Assembly: GCA_903934325.1 (NCBI GenBank)
Contig: CAIZNH010000024.1
Coordinates: forward strand, 1-57,364
Origin: an uncultured Alphaproteobacteria bacterium
GTDB taxonomy: Bacteria > Pseudomonadota > Alphaproteobacteria > Sphingomonadales > Sphingomonadaceae
Direction of reading: 5' to 3'
DNA length: 57,364 bases
The notes under the pieces were generated by a model. It did not search any database and was not told the origin of the DNA. It worked only from the letters and a program-made list of their open reading frames with translations. Made by a program: the position numbers and the translations under genes. Positions 17,018 to 25,023 of this stretch are shown here, piece by piece (the first letter of the stretch is position 1; each line of letters opens with the position of its first letter).

Positions 17018-17859
17018 CTCGGCTGGCCCACGCCGCCTTCGCCCGCCGGCTTGCGCCCGCGTTCCTGCGCGAGGCGGATGATCGCGGCGGCGGTCTCCTC
17101 GATCGAGCGGCGGGTGACGTCGATCACCGGCCAGCCATTGTCGCCGAACATCCTGCGCGCGAATTGCAGCTCGGCCTTCACGCGGTCATTGTCGACATAG
17201 GCGGTTTCGGTCGCCTCGTTCAGGCTGAGGAGCCGGTTGCGGCGGATCTGCACCAGCCGTTCGGGCGAAGTGGTGAGGCCGACAATCAGCGGATGGCGCA
17301 GCCCGAACAGCGCAGGCGGCGGGGGGCTTTCCACCACCAGCGGGATATTCGCGGTCTTGAACCCGCGGTTGGCGAGATAGATGCTGGTGGGTGTCTTGGA
17401 CGAGCGCGACACGCCGACCAGCACGATGTCGGCTTCCTCCCAATCCTCGTAAGCAATGCCGTCATCATGGGCGATGGTGTACTGGATCGCTTCGACCCGC
17501 TTGAAATAGTCCTCGTCCATCGTGTGCTGGCGGCCCGGACGGCCATGGGCTTCCTGCCCCAACTGGGCTTCCAGGGAGGCCGTTACCTGATCGAGCACCG
17601 CGACGGCGGGCAGGCCCAAGTGGCGGCAATGCTCCTCAAGCCGCTTGCGGGTGTCGGGATTGACGAGAGTGTAGAGCACAAGGCCCGGATGCGCGGCGAG
17701 ATCGGGCACGATCCGGTCGAGATGCTGAAGCGAGCGCACCATCGGCCAGAAATGGCGGCTGACATCGGGATTGTCGAACTGCGCGAGCGCCGCCTTGGCG
17801 ATCATTTCCAGCGTCTCGCCGGTCGAATCCGATACAAGATGCAGGTTCAGTCGACTCAT
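17014..17859 (-). CDS. ppsR: Pyruvate, phosphate dikinase regulatory-type kinase/pyrophosphorylase (DUF299)
   Basis: 281 aa. Begins LHLVSDSTGETLEMIAKAA and carries the P-loop GVSRSSKTPTS (around residue 160), both diagnostic of the bifunctional ADP-dependent kinase/Pi-dependent pyrophosphorylase acting on PPDK or PEP synthase. It is the homologue of Rickettsia RP001, the gene that borders oriC in alphaproteobacteria. Start chosen at MSRLNLHLVSD; upstream residues are non-conserved. First gene of the leftward operon. Confidence 0.95.
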   Translation of the reverse strand: MSRLNLHLVSDSTGETLEMIAKAALAQFDNPDVSRHFWPMVRSLQHLDRIVPDLAAHPGLVLYTLVNPDTRKRLEEHCRHLGLPAVAVLDQVTASLEAQLGQEAHGRPGRQHTMDEDYFKRVEAIQYTIAHDDGIAYEDWEEADIVLVGVSRSSKTPTSIYLANRGFKTANIPLVVESPPPPALFGLRHPLIVGLTTSPERLVQIRRNRLLSLNEATETAYVDNDRVKAELQFARRMFGDNGWPVIDVTRRSIEETAAAIIRLAQERGRKPAGEGGVGQPR

Positions 17860-18194
17860 CGTGCTGCTTCGCTCGTTCGGCCGCCCGGGGGCTGTGGACA
17901 GATCGCCGCATAAACCACGGGAGGCAGTTGCGGACAAGCTGGGGAGCAATTTTCATGCCCGCTACCGGGCTTTTCCTCGGGGGATTTGCCCACACGGGAC
18001 AAGTTTTGTCGACAGGCTGGGAATAGTGGGGATAAAGCTGGCTTGACGTCCAATCCGTGCGGATTCGCTGGGGGGTGATTGGCCGGTGGCAGCTTGGGGA
18101 TGATCCGGCAGAGTCCGGTAATTCCCGCTTTCCACAGGGCCAACAGACTCCATCAATCCTTTTATAATTTGAATTGTTTTGTCTAAGGAACCCT
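17860..18194. other. Candidate chromosomal replication origin (oriC) between ppsR and hemE
   Basis: 335 bp without a gene. DnaA-box-like 9-mers (reference TTATCCACA): TTATCCCCA on the minus strand at 18027-18035 (one mismatch); CTGTCCACA minus at 17893-17901, TTGCCCACA plus at 17986-17994 and CTTTCCACA plus at 18128-18136 (two each); a weaker TCATCCCCA minus at 18095-18103. GANTC sites occur at 18062, 18111 and 18146, with one more at 17853. An AT-rich tract (18157-18190) could be the unwinding element. The hemE/RP001 junction is the experimentally known Caulobacter origin; function here is inferred. Confidence 0.75.
18163..18168 (+). promoter_or_regulatory. Consensus -10 box (TATAAT) upstream of hemE
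   Basis: A perfect TATAAT in the AT-rich tract, 27 nt before the hemE start. No good -35 hexamer is visible about 17 nt upstream, so an activator may be needed. AAGGAA at 18185-18190 is the ribosome site. Confidence 0.5.
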
Positions 18195-19211
18195 ATGCCC
18201 GGTCCGCTTCTCGATACGCTCAAAGGTGTCCGCCAACCTGTTCCTCCGGTCTGGCTCATGCGTCAGGCCGGGCGCTATCTGCCGGAATATCGCGAATTGC
18301 GGGCCGAGAAGGGCGGATTCCTCGAGCTGGTCTATGACAGCGAGGCCGCGGCCGAGATCACCGTACAGCCGCTGCGGCGCTTCGGGTTCGACGGCGCGAT
18401 CCTGTTTTCCGACATCCTGATCGTCCCCCACGCGATGGGGCAGGGCTTGCAGTTCCTCGCCGGAGAAGGCCCGCACCTCTCGCCCACGCTGCTGGAAGTG
18501 GGACTCGACAGCTTCACCCCCGCCTTCGAGCGGTTCGAGCCGGTTTACGAGACCGTGCGCCGCACCCGCGCGATGATCGGGCCGGAAGTGACGATGCTCG
18601 GCTTTGCGGGGAGCCCCTGGACGGTCGCGACCTACATGATCGCGGGCGAGGGTTCCAAGGATCAGGGCCCGGCGCGTCTGCTGGCCTATCGCGATCCGGC
18701 CCATCTTCAGGCGATCATCGACGCGATTGTCGATGTCTCGGTGACCTATCTGCGCGGCCAGATCGATGCCGGCGCGGAAGCGGTCCAGCTGTTCGACAGC
18801 TGGGCAGGGAGCCTTGCGCCCGATCAGTTCGAAAAGTGGGTGGTGGCGCCCAATGCCGCGATCACCGCGAAGCTCAAGGAAACGCATCCCGATACGCCGA
18901 TCATCGGCTTTCCCAAGGGCGCCGGCGCAAAGCTGCCGGCCTACGCGCGCGAGACTGGTGTGGACGCTGTCGGCCTCGACGAAACGCTCGATCCCGCCTG
19001 GGCCCATGCCAGCCTGCCGCAGGGCATGCCGGTGCAGGGCAATTTTGATCCCCTGCTGCTCGAAGCAGGCGGGCCGGCGGTCGCGGCGCGGGCGAAAACC
19101 ATTATCGCCGCCTTCGAGGATCGCCCGCATGTCTTCAATCTCGGCCACGGGATCGGCCAGCACACCCCGATTTCCCATGTCGAGGATCTGCTGGCGGCGC
19201 TGAGAGGCTGA
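18195..19211 (+). CDS. hemE: Uroporphyrinogen decarboxylase
   Basis: 338 aa. Decarboxylates the four acetates of uroporphyrinogen III to give coproporphyrinogen III. Signatures are PVWLMRQAGRYLPEYRELR at the N-terminus, FSDILIVPHAMG with the catalytic Asp region, GFAGSPWTVATYM, and VFNLGHGIGQHTP near the C-terminus. Start chosen at ATG 18195 with AAGGAA upstream; an in-frame ATG at 18174 lies inside the AT-rich promoter tract. hemJ follows within four bases. Confidence 0.97.
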   Translation: MPGPLLDTLKGVRQPVPPVWLMRQAGRYLPEYRELRAEKGGFLELVYDSEAAAEITVQPLRRFGFDGAILFSDILIVPHAMGQGLQFLAGEGPHLSPTLLEVGLDSFTPAFERFEPVYETVRRTRAMIGPEVTMLGFAGSPWTVATYMIAGEGSKDQGPARLLAYRDPAHLQAIIDAIVDVSVTYLRGQIDAGAEAVQLFDSWAGSLAPDQFEKWVVAPNAAITAKLKETHPDTPIIGFPKGAGAKLPAYARETGVDAVGLDETLDPAWAHASLPQGMPVQGNFDPLLLEAGGPAVAARAKTIIAAFEDRPHVFNLGHGIGQHTPISHVEDLLAALRG

Positions 19212-19215
19212 AGTC

Positions 19216-19659
19216 ATGCAGGAGATGCTGGTGTCGATTTATCTTTTCCTCAAATCGGGGCACGTGATCTTCATGGTGTTCTGGATGGCGGGGCTGTTCA
19301 TGCTGCCGCGCCAGTGCATCTACATGCTGGATCATGCACCGGGATCGGAGGGCGAGGCCAAGTGGGCCACCCGCATGGGCAAGCTGCGCAAAATCATCCT
19401 TACCCCCAGCCTGATCATTGTCTGGTTGCTGGGGCTGAGCATGGCCTATGCGATGGGCTTTTTCACCGAGGGCTGGTTCCACGCCAAGCTCACCTTCGTG
19501 CTGGCGATGACGGGCTTCCATGGCTGGCTGGTCGCGCAGACGAAGAAGATGGCGCGGGGCGAACGGCCACTCACTGAAAAGCAGCTGCGCATGATCGGCG
19601 AATTGCCGGGTCTGCTGCTCGTGCTGATCGTTACGCTGGTCTATTTGAAGCCCTTCTGA
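19216..19659 (+). CDS. hemJ: Protoporphyrinogen IX oxidase HemJ
   Basis: 147 aa integral membrane protein with four hydrophobic helices. The first has SGHVIFMVFWMAGLFMLPR, with the conserved His; LTPSLIIVWLLGLSMAY and HAKLTFVLAMTGFHGWL hold the other family motifs. HemJ oxidises protoporphyrinogen IX to protoporphyrin IX in bacteria lacking HemG/HemY. Starts four bases after hemE and is almost certainly co-transcribed. Confidence 0.95.
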   Translation: MQEMLVSIYLFLKSGHVIFMVFWMAGLFMLPRQCIYMLDHAPGSEGEAKWATRMGKLRKIILTPSLIIVWLLGLSMAYAMGFFTEGWFHAKLTFVLAMTGFHGWLVAQTKKMARGERPLTEKQLRMIGELPGLLLVLIVTLVYLKPF

Positions 19660-19664
19660 GGTTC

Positions 19665-19680
19665 ACCCGCGGCGGGTTTT
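19665..19680 (+). terminator. Weak intrinsic terminator after hemJ
   Basis: ACCCG-CGG-CGGGT hairpin followed by TTTT, starting six bases after the hemJ stop. The stem is only 5 bp, so efficiency is doubtful. Confidence 0.35.
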
Positions 19681-19778
19681 CGCGTTGACCGCAAGGGCGC
19701 GCGCTTCTATCGCTGCAATCACCTATCCGGTGCCGGGAGCGCGAATGGCTCCTCGCAGGTCTGCTTTCTCCAAGCCCT

Positions 19779-19814
19779 GCCCCGTTCTTTCGGGGCGCTG
19801 CCTTTTCGCAAGGC
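19779..19814 (+). promoter_or_regulatory. Two tandem hairpins in the rho leader
   Basis: GCCCCG-TTCTTT-CGGGGC (19779-19796) is followed at once by GCCTT-TTCGC-AAGGC (19800-19814), 45-80 nt before the rho start. rho is often autoregulated in its leader; this structured leader could be the site, but that is inference. Confidence 0.4.
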
Positions 19815-19858
19815 GGTACTGACCATCCGGCCACTCCTGCTGTTCTGGAATACACGAA

Positions 19859-21124
19859 ATGCACCTCAAAGACTTGAAGCGACAGACCCCGGCCGAGCTG
19901 GTGGCGATGGCGGAAGAGCTGGGCGTCGAAGGCGCCTCGACCATGCGGCGGCAGGATCTGTTGTTCAGCATTCTGCGCGAACTCGCCGAGGACGAGGAAT
20001 ACGAAGAAAAGATCATGGGTATCGGCACCATCGAGGTGCTGCAGGATGGCTTCGGCTTCCTGCGCTCGCCCGAAGCGAACTATCTCGCCGGGCCGGACGA
20101 TATCTATGTCTCGCCCAACCAGGTGCGCCGCTGGGGCCTGCGCACGGGTGACACCGTGGAAGGCGAAATCCGCGCCCCGCGCGATGGCGAGCGCTATTTT
20201 GCGCTGACGACGCTCTCCAAGGTCAATTTCGACGATCCCGACGCGGTCCGCCTGCGCACCAATTTCGATAACCTCACACCGCTCTATCCGGATTCTAAGC
20301 TCACGCTCGACAGCCTTGATCCGACCGTGAAGGACAAGAGCGCGCGGGTAATCGACATCATCGCGCCGCAGGGCAAGGGCCAGCGCGCCCTTATCGTGGC
20401 GCCGCCGCGCACCGGTAAGACGGTGCTGCTCCAGAACATCGCCAAGGCGATCACCGACAATCACCCCGAGGTGTTCCTGATCGTGCTGCTCGTCGACGAG
20501 CGGCCCGAAGAAGTCACCGACATGCAGCGCAGCGTGAAGGGCGAGGTTGTCTCCTCGACCTTCGACGAGCCGGCCCAGCGCCACGTGCAGGTTGCCGAAA
20601 TGGTGATCGAGAAGGCCAAGCGCCTCGTCGAGCACAAGCATGATGTGGTGATCCTGCTCGATTCGATCACGCGTCTCGGCCGTGCCTACAACACCGTGGT
20701 TCCGTCCTCGGGCAAGGTGCTGACTGGCGGTGTGGATGCGAACGCATTGCAACGCCCCAAGCGCTTCTTCGGCGCGGCGCGTAACATCGAGGAAGGCGGC
20801 AGCCTCTCGATCATCGCTACCGCGCTGATCGATACCGGCAGCCGTATGGACGAAGTGATCTTCGAAGAATTCAAGGGCACGGGTAACAGCGAAATCGTGC
20901 TCGATCGCAAGGTCGCCGACAAGCGCATCTTCCCCGCGCTGGATGTCGGCAAGTCCGGCACCCGCAAGGAAGAGCTGCTGGTGGCCAAGGACAACCTCTC
21001 CAAGATGTGGGTCCTGCGCCGCATCCTGATGCAGATGGGCACCGTAGATGCGATGGAGTTCCTGCTCGACAAGATGAAGGATTCCAAGACCAACGAAGAC
21101 TTCTTCAACACGATGAATCAATAG
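19859..21124 (+). CDS. rho: Transcription termination factor Rho
   Basis: 421 aa. Rho_N domain ([20 protein letters not shown]), cold-shock-like RNA-binding domain ([22 protein letters not shown]), and a RecA-type motor with Walker A APPRTGKT, Walker [13 protein letters not shown] and the Q/R-loop region [11 protein letters not shown]. Hexameric RNA helicase ending untranslated transcripts. Many hairpins in this window lack T-runs, consistent with a strong role for Rho. Preceded by a leader of about 200 nt. Confidence 0.97.
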   Translation: MHLKDLKRQTPAELVAMAEELGVEGASTMRRQDLLFSILRELAEDEEYEEKIMGIGTIEVLQDGFGFLRSPEANYLAGPDDIYVSPNQVRRWGLRTGDTVEGEIRAPRDGERYFALTTLSKVNFDDPDAVRLRTNFDNLTPLYPDSKLTLDSLDPTVKDKSARVIDIIAPQGKGQRALIVAPPRTGKTVLLQNIAKAITDNHPEVFLIVLLVDERPEEVTDMQRSVKGEVVSSTFDEPAQRHVQVAEMVIEKAKRLVEHKHDVVILLDSITRLGRAYNTVVPSSGKVLTGGVDANALQRPKRFFGAARNIEEGGSLSIIATALIDTGSRMDEVIFEEFKGTGNSEIVLDRKVADKRIFPALDVGKSGTRKEELLVAKDNLSKMWVLRRILMQMGTVDAMEFLLDKMKDSKTNEDFFNTMNQ

Positions 21125-21185
21125 CTTGGTTGATCCTCCGGGCCATGGGGTCGGCCCGGAAAAGACAGACGCAAGGGACGGGAAC

Positions 21186-21578
21186 GTGCTTAGCCAGTAT
21201 CTCTACATCAGCACCGCACCGACCTTGCCGCGCGAGGAAGTCGACGCGATTCTGGCCACCAGCGCGCGCAACAATCCGGCCCGCGGGATCACCGGGCTGC
21301 TGCTTTTCAACGGGCGCAACTTCCTCCAGTTGCTCGAAGGTGATGAGGCGGAGGTCGCGGACCTGATGGACAAGATCACGGCCGATCCGCGTCACGCCGG
21401 CGTCTCGGTTCTCGACAAGCGGGCGATTGCGATGCGCGCCTGCCCCGACTGGGCAATGAAGCGGGTCCTCATCGCCGAGAGTATCGCCAGCCGCCGCGAG
21501 ATGCTGGAGCGTGATCTGCCGCAGGGGCTCGACCCTGAAGTGCGCAAGATGATCGTCAATTTCGCGGTGCTGAACTAG
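21186..21578 (+). CDS. BLUF-domain blue-light sensor, short PixD-like form (first of two)
   Basis: 130 aa, a single BLUF domain plus a short helical tail. By alignment with Slr1694/PixD, the flavin-switch residues are present: Tyr7 (YLYIST), Asn30 (ARNNPARGITG), Gln48 (NFLQLLEG), Trp89 and Met91 (PDWAMKRV). It should bind FAD and red-shift on blue light; with no output domain it must act through a partner. Start is GTG 21186 after GGGACGGGAAC; further upstream codons run into the rho end. Confidence 0.9.
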   Translation: MLSQYLYISTAPTLPREEVDAILATSARNNPARGITGLLLFNGRNFLQLLEGDEAEVADLMDKITADPRHAGVSVLDKRAIAMRACPDWAMKRVLIAESIASRREMLERDLPQGLDPEVRKMIVNFAVLN

Positions 21579-21666
21579 GCATTTAAGGGAAATCCCTAGT
21601 GCGCGCGAAACCCTGTTTCAGCGCCGCTGACCCCATGTCCTGCCCCGCGAATAACGGGGACACGCG

Positions 21667-22125
21667 ATGCGCCGCATCATCTATTACAGCATGGCCGCGC
21701 CCGGGCTTGATCGGGCGGAGATGTTTCATCTGCTCTATCAGGCGCGTGTGGCCAATGAAGCGCGGGGTCTTAGCGGCATCCTGCTGCGCGCCGAGGATCA
21801 CTTGCTTCAGGTGCTGGAGGGGCCGACCTGGAAGCTGTGTGCGGCCTTCGATGCGATCCGCCGCGATGTTCGCCACACCGGGGTAACGGTGATCGAGGAG
21901 CGGGCAATTGCCGAGCAGACCTTCCCGGCCTGGCCGATGCGCTATTTCGACGATCGCGATGTCGGCAAGGCGCTGCGCACCATGAGCGCGGAGTTGGGCG
22001 GCGATGTGCCTGCGGCGATCGATCAGGCTGTGCGCGACTTCTTCGTGCAGGCCTTTGCGGCCCACACGAGCGTCACCCCTTCGCCTTCGCCAACTGCGCG
22101 CCCATCATCTCCCACACTGTGTTGA
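21667..22125 (+). CDS. BLUF-domain blue-light sensor (second of two)
   Basis: 152 aa. BLUF domain with Tyr6 (IIYYSM), Asn30, Gln48 (HLLQVLEG), Trp89 and Met91 (AWPMRYF), at nearly the same spacing as its neighbour, indicating an old tandem duplication. The GITG turn reads GLSG. A C-terminal region after about residue 95 adds helices and a Pro/Ser-rich end. The last 53 bases overlap the convergent NTF2-like gene, so the tail is probably non-conserved. Separated from the first BLUF gene by 88 nt. Confidence 0.88.
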   Translation: MRRIIYYSMAAPGLDRAEMFHLLYQARVANEARGLSGILLRAEDHLLQVLEGPTWKLCAAFDAIRRDVRHTGVTVIEERAIAEQTFPAWPMRYFDDRDVGKALRTMSAELGGDVPAAIDQAVRDFFVQAFAAHTSVTPSPSPTARPSSPTLC

Positions 22126-22474
22126 TCGCCTTCAAGGGGCGCACCATCACCTTGAAATCATGTATCTTCCCGTCGTCGTCGAAGCGGATGATGTCGATCC
22201 CGTTGACGCTGATCCCGTTCAGTTCGGTGACGAATTCGAGCATCATCTCGTCCCCGTCCACCAGCTCGCGGACATAGTGGAAGCTGTCATTGCCCAGCAC
22301 CTCGGCTGCGGCGAGGAGGTATGCCATCACGATCGGCTTGCCCGATTGCGGCGTGTGGACCACGGGCGAGTGGAACACGCAATCATCGGCAATCAGCGCG
22401 GAGAGGAGGGCCGGATCGCCCTCGCTCTCCATATAGGCGTGCCAGCGCGCGAGTCCGGGGTGCCCGGCGCTCAT
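22073..22474 (-). CDS. NTF2/SnoaL-like fold protein
   Basis: 133 aa, one SnoaL-like cone-barrel domain (WHAYMESEGDPALLSALIADDCVFHSPVV, KPIVMAYLLAAAEVLGNDSFHYVRELVDGDEMMLEF, RFDDDGKIHDFKVMVRP). Members are isomerases, hydrolases or ligand-binding proteins; the reaction cannot be assigned. Its start overlaps the stop of the dienelactone-hydrolase gene by four bases, so the two are coupled and may act on one substrate. The 3' end overlaps the second BLUF gene head-on. Confidence 0.88.
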   Translation of the reverse strand: MSAGHPGLARWHAYMESEGDPALLSALIADDCVFHSPVVHTPQSGKPIVMAYLLAAAEVLGNDSFHYVRELVDGDEMMLEFVTELNGISVNGIDIIRFDDDGKIHDFKVMVRPLKAINTVWEMMGAQLAKAKG

Positions 22475-23169
22475 GCAAGGGCGTCCGCAAAGAAGGCTGC
22501 GGTGCGGCTGTCGGCGAGGGTGGCGGCTTCCTCGTGACGGCGCAGTCCGGTTTCCGTGGCAAAGCCGTGATCGAACCCCTCGTAATCATGCAAGGTCACC
22601 TTGGGGTGATCGTCGAGCGCGGTATGCATCGCGGCCTGGGTCTCTGGCGGGACAAAGCCGTCGGCGGTGGGAATGTGCAGCATCAGCGGATGGGCGATCG
22701 CGTGCTTCTCGCCCAGCAGGCCATCGATTCCGACCCCGTAATAGCCGACAGAGGCGTCGATATCGGTGCGCGCGGCGGTCATGAAGGCGAGCCGCCCGCC
22801 GAGGCAGTAGCCGACGCAGCCGACCTTGGCGACGCCGAACGTGCGGCGGATGTGGTGGATCGTCGCCTCAATATCGCGGATGCCCGTGTCCTGATGAAAT
22901 TGTCCCATCCAATCAAGCGCTTGAGAGAATTCAGCCTGGACATCGGGATCCAGCTCGATGCCCGGCTGCAAGCGCCAGAACAGATCGGGCGCGACCGCAA
23001 GCCAGCCCTCGGCCGCGAGCTTGTCGCACTTCTGGCGGATCCCGGGGTTCACGCCGAAGATCTCCTGGATAACGATGATCGCACCGCGTGCAGGTTCGGC
23101 GGGCTGGGCGACATAGGCGCAGAAGCTGGCATCACCGTCCAGCGTGGGGATCGTGGCATTGAGGCTCAT
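22471..23169 (-). CDS. Dienelactone hydrolase family protein
   Basis: 232 aa alpha/beta hydrolase. The nucleophile is Cys in GCVGYCLGGRLAF, Asp is probably in PTADGFVPPE, and His in YEGFDHGFATE; the IIVIQEIFGVNPGIR segment carries the helper Glu. The classical enzyme opens dienelactones in aromatic degradation, but most chromosomal members have other or unknown esters as substrate. No aromatic pathway genes are nearby. Coupled to the NTF2-like gene. Confidence 0.92.
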   Translation of the reverse strand: MSLNATIPTLDGDASFCAYVAQPAEPARGAIIVIQEIFGVNPGIRQKCDKLAAEGWLAVAPDLFWRLQPGIELDPDVQAEFSQALDWMGQFHQDTGIRDIEATIHHIRRTFGVAKVGCVGYCLGGRLAFMTAARTDIDASVGYYGVGIDGLLGEKHAIAHPLMLHIPTADGFVPPETQAAMHTALDDHPKVTLHDYEGFDHGFATETGLRRHEEAATLADSRTAAFFADALA

Positions 23170-23267
23170 GGTTCTCTCCTGAAGAGGTTGATGCTTGGTC
23201 TATCCCTTGCCTTGCGGCCCTGCCAAGCGCAAATGAGAGGGGTGACAGGGAGAGGAGACCGGCGCTC

Positions 23268-23519
23268 ATGAAGATCACCATCGAAGTGGATTGCACGCCC
23301 GAAGAGGCCCGCAGCTTTCTCGGGCTGCCCGATGTCAGCGCGGCCAATGATCTCTATGTCGAGAACATCACCAAGGCGATGCGCGGGGTCTCCAATCCGG
23401 CGCAGTTGCAGGAATATGCCTCGGCGCTGGCGCCGATGGGGCAGGTGGTGCTGAAGATGTTCCAGAGCTTTGTCGAAAGCGGGATGAAGGCGGCGACGGG
23501 CAAGAAAAGCGCCGACTGA
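23268..23519 (+). CDS. Small DUF6489-type protein
   Basis: 83 aa. MKITIEVDCTPEEARSFLGLPDV is the recognisable start of a small sphingomonad family often placed before mnmE; the rest is amphipathic helix (QEYASALAPMGQVVLKMFQSFVESG) with a basic tail. The helix resembles phasin-like or membrane-associated segments, but the function is unknown. GGAGAGGAG precedes the start. mnmE begins seven bases after the stop, so they are probably co-transcribed. Confidence 0.8.
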   Translation: MKITIEVDCTPEEARSFLGLPDVSAANDLYVENITKAMRGVSNPAQLQEYASALAPMGQVVLKMFQSFVESGMKAATGKKSAD

Positions 23520-23525
23520 CCACGA

Positions 23526-24812
23526 ATGAGCGAGACCCCGACGATCTTCGCGCTGTCGAGCGGCGCGCCGCCGGCTGGCATCGGGGTGATCCGTATCTCT
23601 GGCCCGCAAGCCAGCGCGGCACTCGCGGCGCTGGCTGGTCGGCTTCCGAAGCCGCGCAGGGCCTCGCTGGCACGTTTGCGCGATGCTTCGGGCGAGCTAC
23701 TCGACGAGGCGCTGGCACTGTGGTTTCCCGGGCCCAACACCGCGACGGGCGAGGATCTGGCCGAGCTCCATTGCCACGGGGGAAGGGCGGTGATTGCGGC
23801 CATCGAGGGCGCGCTCGCAGCGCTGCCGAGCCTGCGCAAGGCCGAGCCGGGTGAATTCACCCGCCGCGCCTTTGCCAATGGCCGGATCGATCTGGCCGAG
23901 GCCGAAGGGCTGGCCGATCTCCTCTCCGCTGAGACCGAGCTGCAACGGGCGGCGGCGCTGGCCAACGCGGGCGGGGCGCTGTCGCGGCAGGTAGAGGCGT
24001 GGCGCGAGACCGTGCTGGGGCTTTCGGCGGAGGTCGAAGGCGTGCTCGATTTCTCGGACGAGGAAGACTCCGCCGATCTTCCGGAATGTTTCACGTGGAA
24101 CATTGGCGCATTGGGGCAGGAGATTGCTGACTGGCTTTCCCGCCCGCGTTCGGAACGGCTGGGCGAGGGCTATCGCGTGGTCCTTGCCGGGCCGCCCAAT
24201 GCGGGCAAGTCGACCTTGTTCAACGCCCTCATCGAAAGCGAGGCGGCGATCACCTCCCCGATTGCGGGGACGACGCGTGATGTGATCGAGCGCTCGGTTG
24301 CGATTGGCGGGGTGCCCTTCACTTTCGTCGATACGGCGGGCCTGCGTGACGGGGCACTGGCGGATGAAATCGAAGCCATCGGTATAGACCGTGCTCTGGG
24401 CGAACTTGACCGCGCCGATCTGGTGCTGTGGCTCGGACCGGAAGGAGAGGGGCCGCAGGGTGCCTGGGAGATTGCGGCCCAGGCGGATCGCGAGGGCTTT
24501 GCGCCCAAGGCTGCGGCGCGATTTACAGTGTCGGCGGCGACGGGTGAGGGGCTTGTTGCGCTCAAGACCGCGCTGGTGGATGACGCCCGCATGGCGCTGC
24601 CAAAGCCGGGTCAAGCGGCGCTCAACGCGCGCCAGCACGCGCGGCTTGGTGAGGCCGCAGAAGCACTGGGCGCAGCGCGCGGCCTGTCTGATCCACTGCT
24701 GGTGGCCGAGGAACTGCGCCGCGTGCGCCTTGCTTTCGACCGTTTGATCGGCCGCGCCACAACTGAAGACATGCTCGACACCCTGTTTGGACGCTTCTGC
24801 ATCGGCAAGTGA
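23526..24812 (+). CDS. mnmE: tRNA uridine-5-carboxymethylaminomethyl(34) synthesis GTPase MnmE
   Basis: 428 aa. With MnmG it installs the cmnm5 group at wobble U34. Folate-binding N-domain ([21 protein letters not shown]), helical domain, then an inserted G domain: G1 [10 protein letters not shown]2 TTRD, G3 DTAGLRD, and the C-terminal CIGK with the conserved Cys. A parS site lies inside at 24087-24102, coding CFTWN in the linker just before the G domain. Ends at the parS-bearing spacer before mnmG. Confidence 0.97.
   Translation: MSETPTIFALSSGAPPAGIGVIRISGPQASAALAALAGRLPKPRRASLARLRDASGELLDEALALWFPGPNTATGEDLAELHCHGGRAVIAAIEGALAALPSLRKAEPGEFTRRAFANGRIDLAEAEGLADLLSAETELQRAAALANAGGALSRQVEAWRETVLGLSAEVEGVLDFSDEEDSADLPECFTWNIGALGQEIADWLSRPRSERLGEGYRVVLAGPPNAGKSTLFNALIESEAAITSPIAGTTRDVIERSVAIGGVPFTFVDTAGLRDGALADEIEAIGIDRALGELDRADLVLWLGPEGEGPQGAWEIAAQADREGFAPKAAARFTVSAATGEGLVALKTALVDDARMALPKPGQAALNARQHARLGEAAEALGAARGLSDPLLVAEELRRVRLAFDRLIGRATTEDMLDTLFGRFCIGK
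24087..24102. other. parS: parS-like site 1 (inside mnmE)
   Basis: TGTTTCACGTGGAACA, one base from the perfect ParB palindrome TGTTTCACGTGAAACA and flanked by AA/TT like the others. Confidence 0.85.
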
Positions 24813-24830
24813 GCCGCATTTTGCGAGCAA

Positions 24831-24846
24831 TGTTTCACGTGAAACA
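24831..24846. other. parS: parS site 2 (mnmE-mnmG spacer)
   Basis: Exact TGTTTCACGTGAAACA, within the 20-bp palindrome AATGTTTCACGTGAAACATT. Confidence 0.95.
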
Positions 24847-24869
24847 TTGCCTGCAAAAATGTCCGCGAA

Positions 24870-24885
24870 TGTTTCACGTGAAACA
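24870..24885. other. parS: parS site 3 (mnmE-mnmG spacer)
   Basis: Exact TGTTTCACGTGAAACA with the same AAT/ATT flanks, starting 39 bp after site 2 begins (close to four helical turns). Confidence 0.95.
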
Positions 24886-24908
24886 TTGCCCGCAAATTTG
24901 GTCTCAAA

Positions 24909-24924
24909 TGTTCCACGTGGAAGC
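24909..24924. other. parS: parS-like site 4 (mnmE-mnmG spacer)
   Basis: TGTTCCACGTGGAAGC: a variant with palindromic core TTCCACGTGGAA, again exactly 39 bp after the previous site. Confidence 0.75.
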
Positions 24925-24975
24925 GCAGCTGGGCACAGCACAAACATTTCGAATGAGCCGCGCAGGATAACCCCC

Positions 24976-24990
24976 AAGGAATCCGCTTTG
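24976..24990 (+). promoter_or_regulatory. Ribosome site with possible TTG start for mnmG
   Basis: AAGGA (24976-24980), 7 nt, then an in-frame TTG at 24988. The conserved protein begins at ATG 25024, which has no clear ribosome site, so translation may begin 12 codons earlier at TTG. Confidence 0.4.
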
Positions 24991-25023
24991 ACTGTCCGCC
25001 CCACGGGGCCTATCTGCGCGCCC

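Noticed and set aside
22101..22125. The last residues of the second BLUF protein as a functional C-terminal motif
   Set aside because: They overlap the conserved 3' end of the NTF2-like gene on the other strand and read as low-complexity Pro/Ser/Thr.
24787..25023. N-terminal extension of MnmG translated through the parS sites
   Set aside because: It lacks conservation with MnmG and repeats NVSRETL only because parS repeats; the family starts at 25024.
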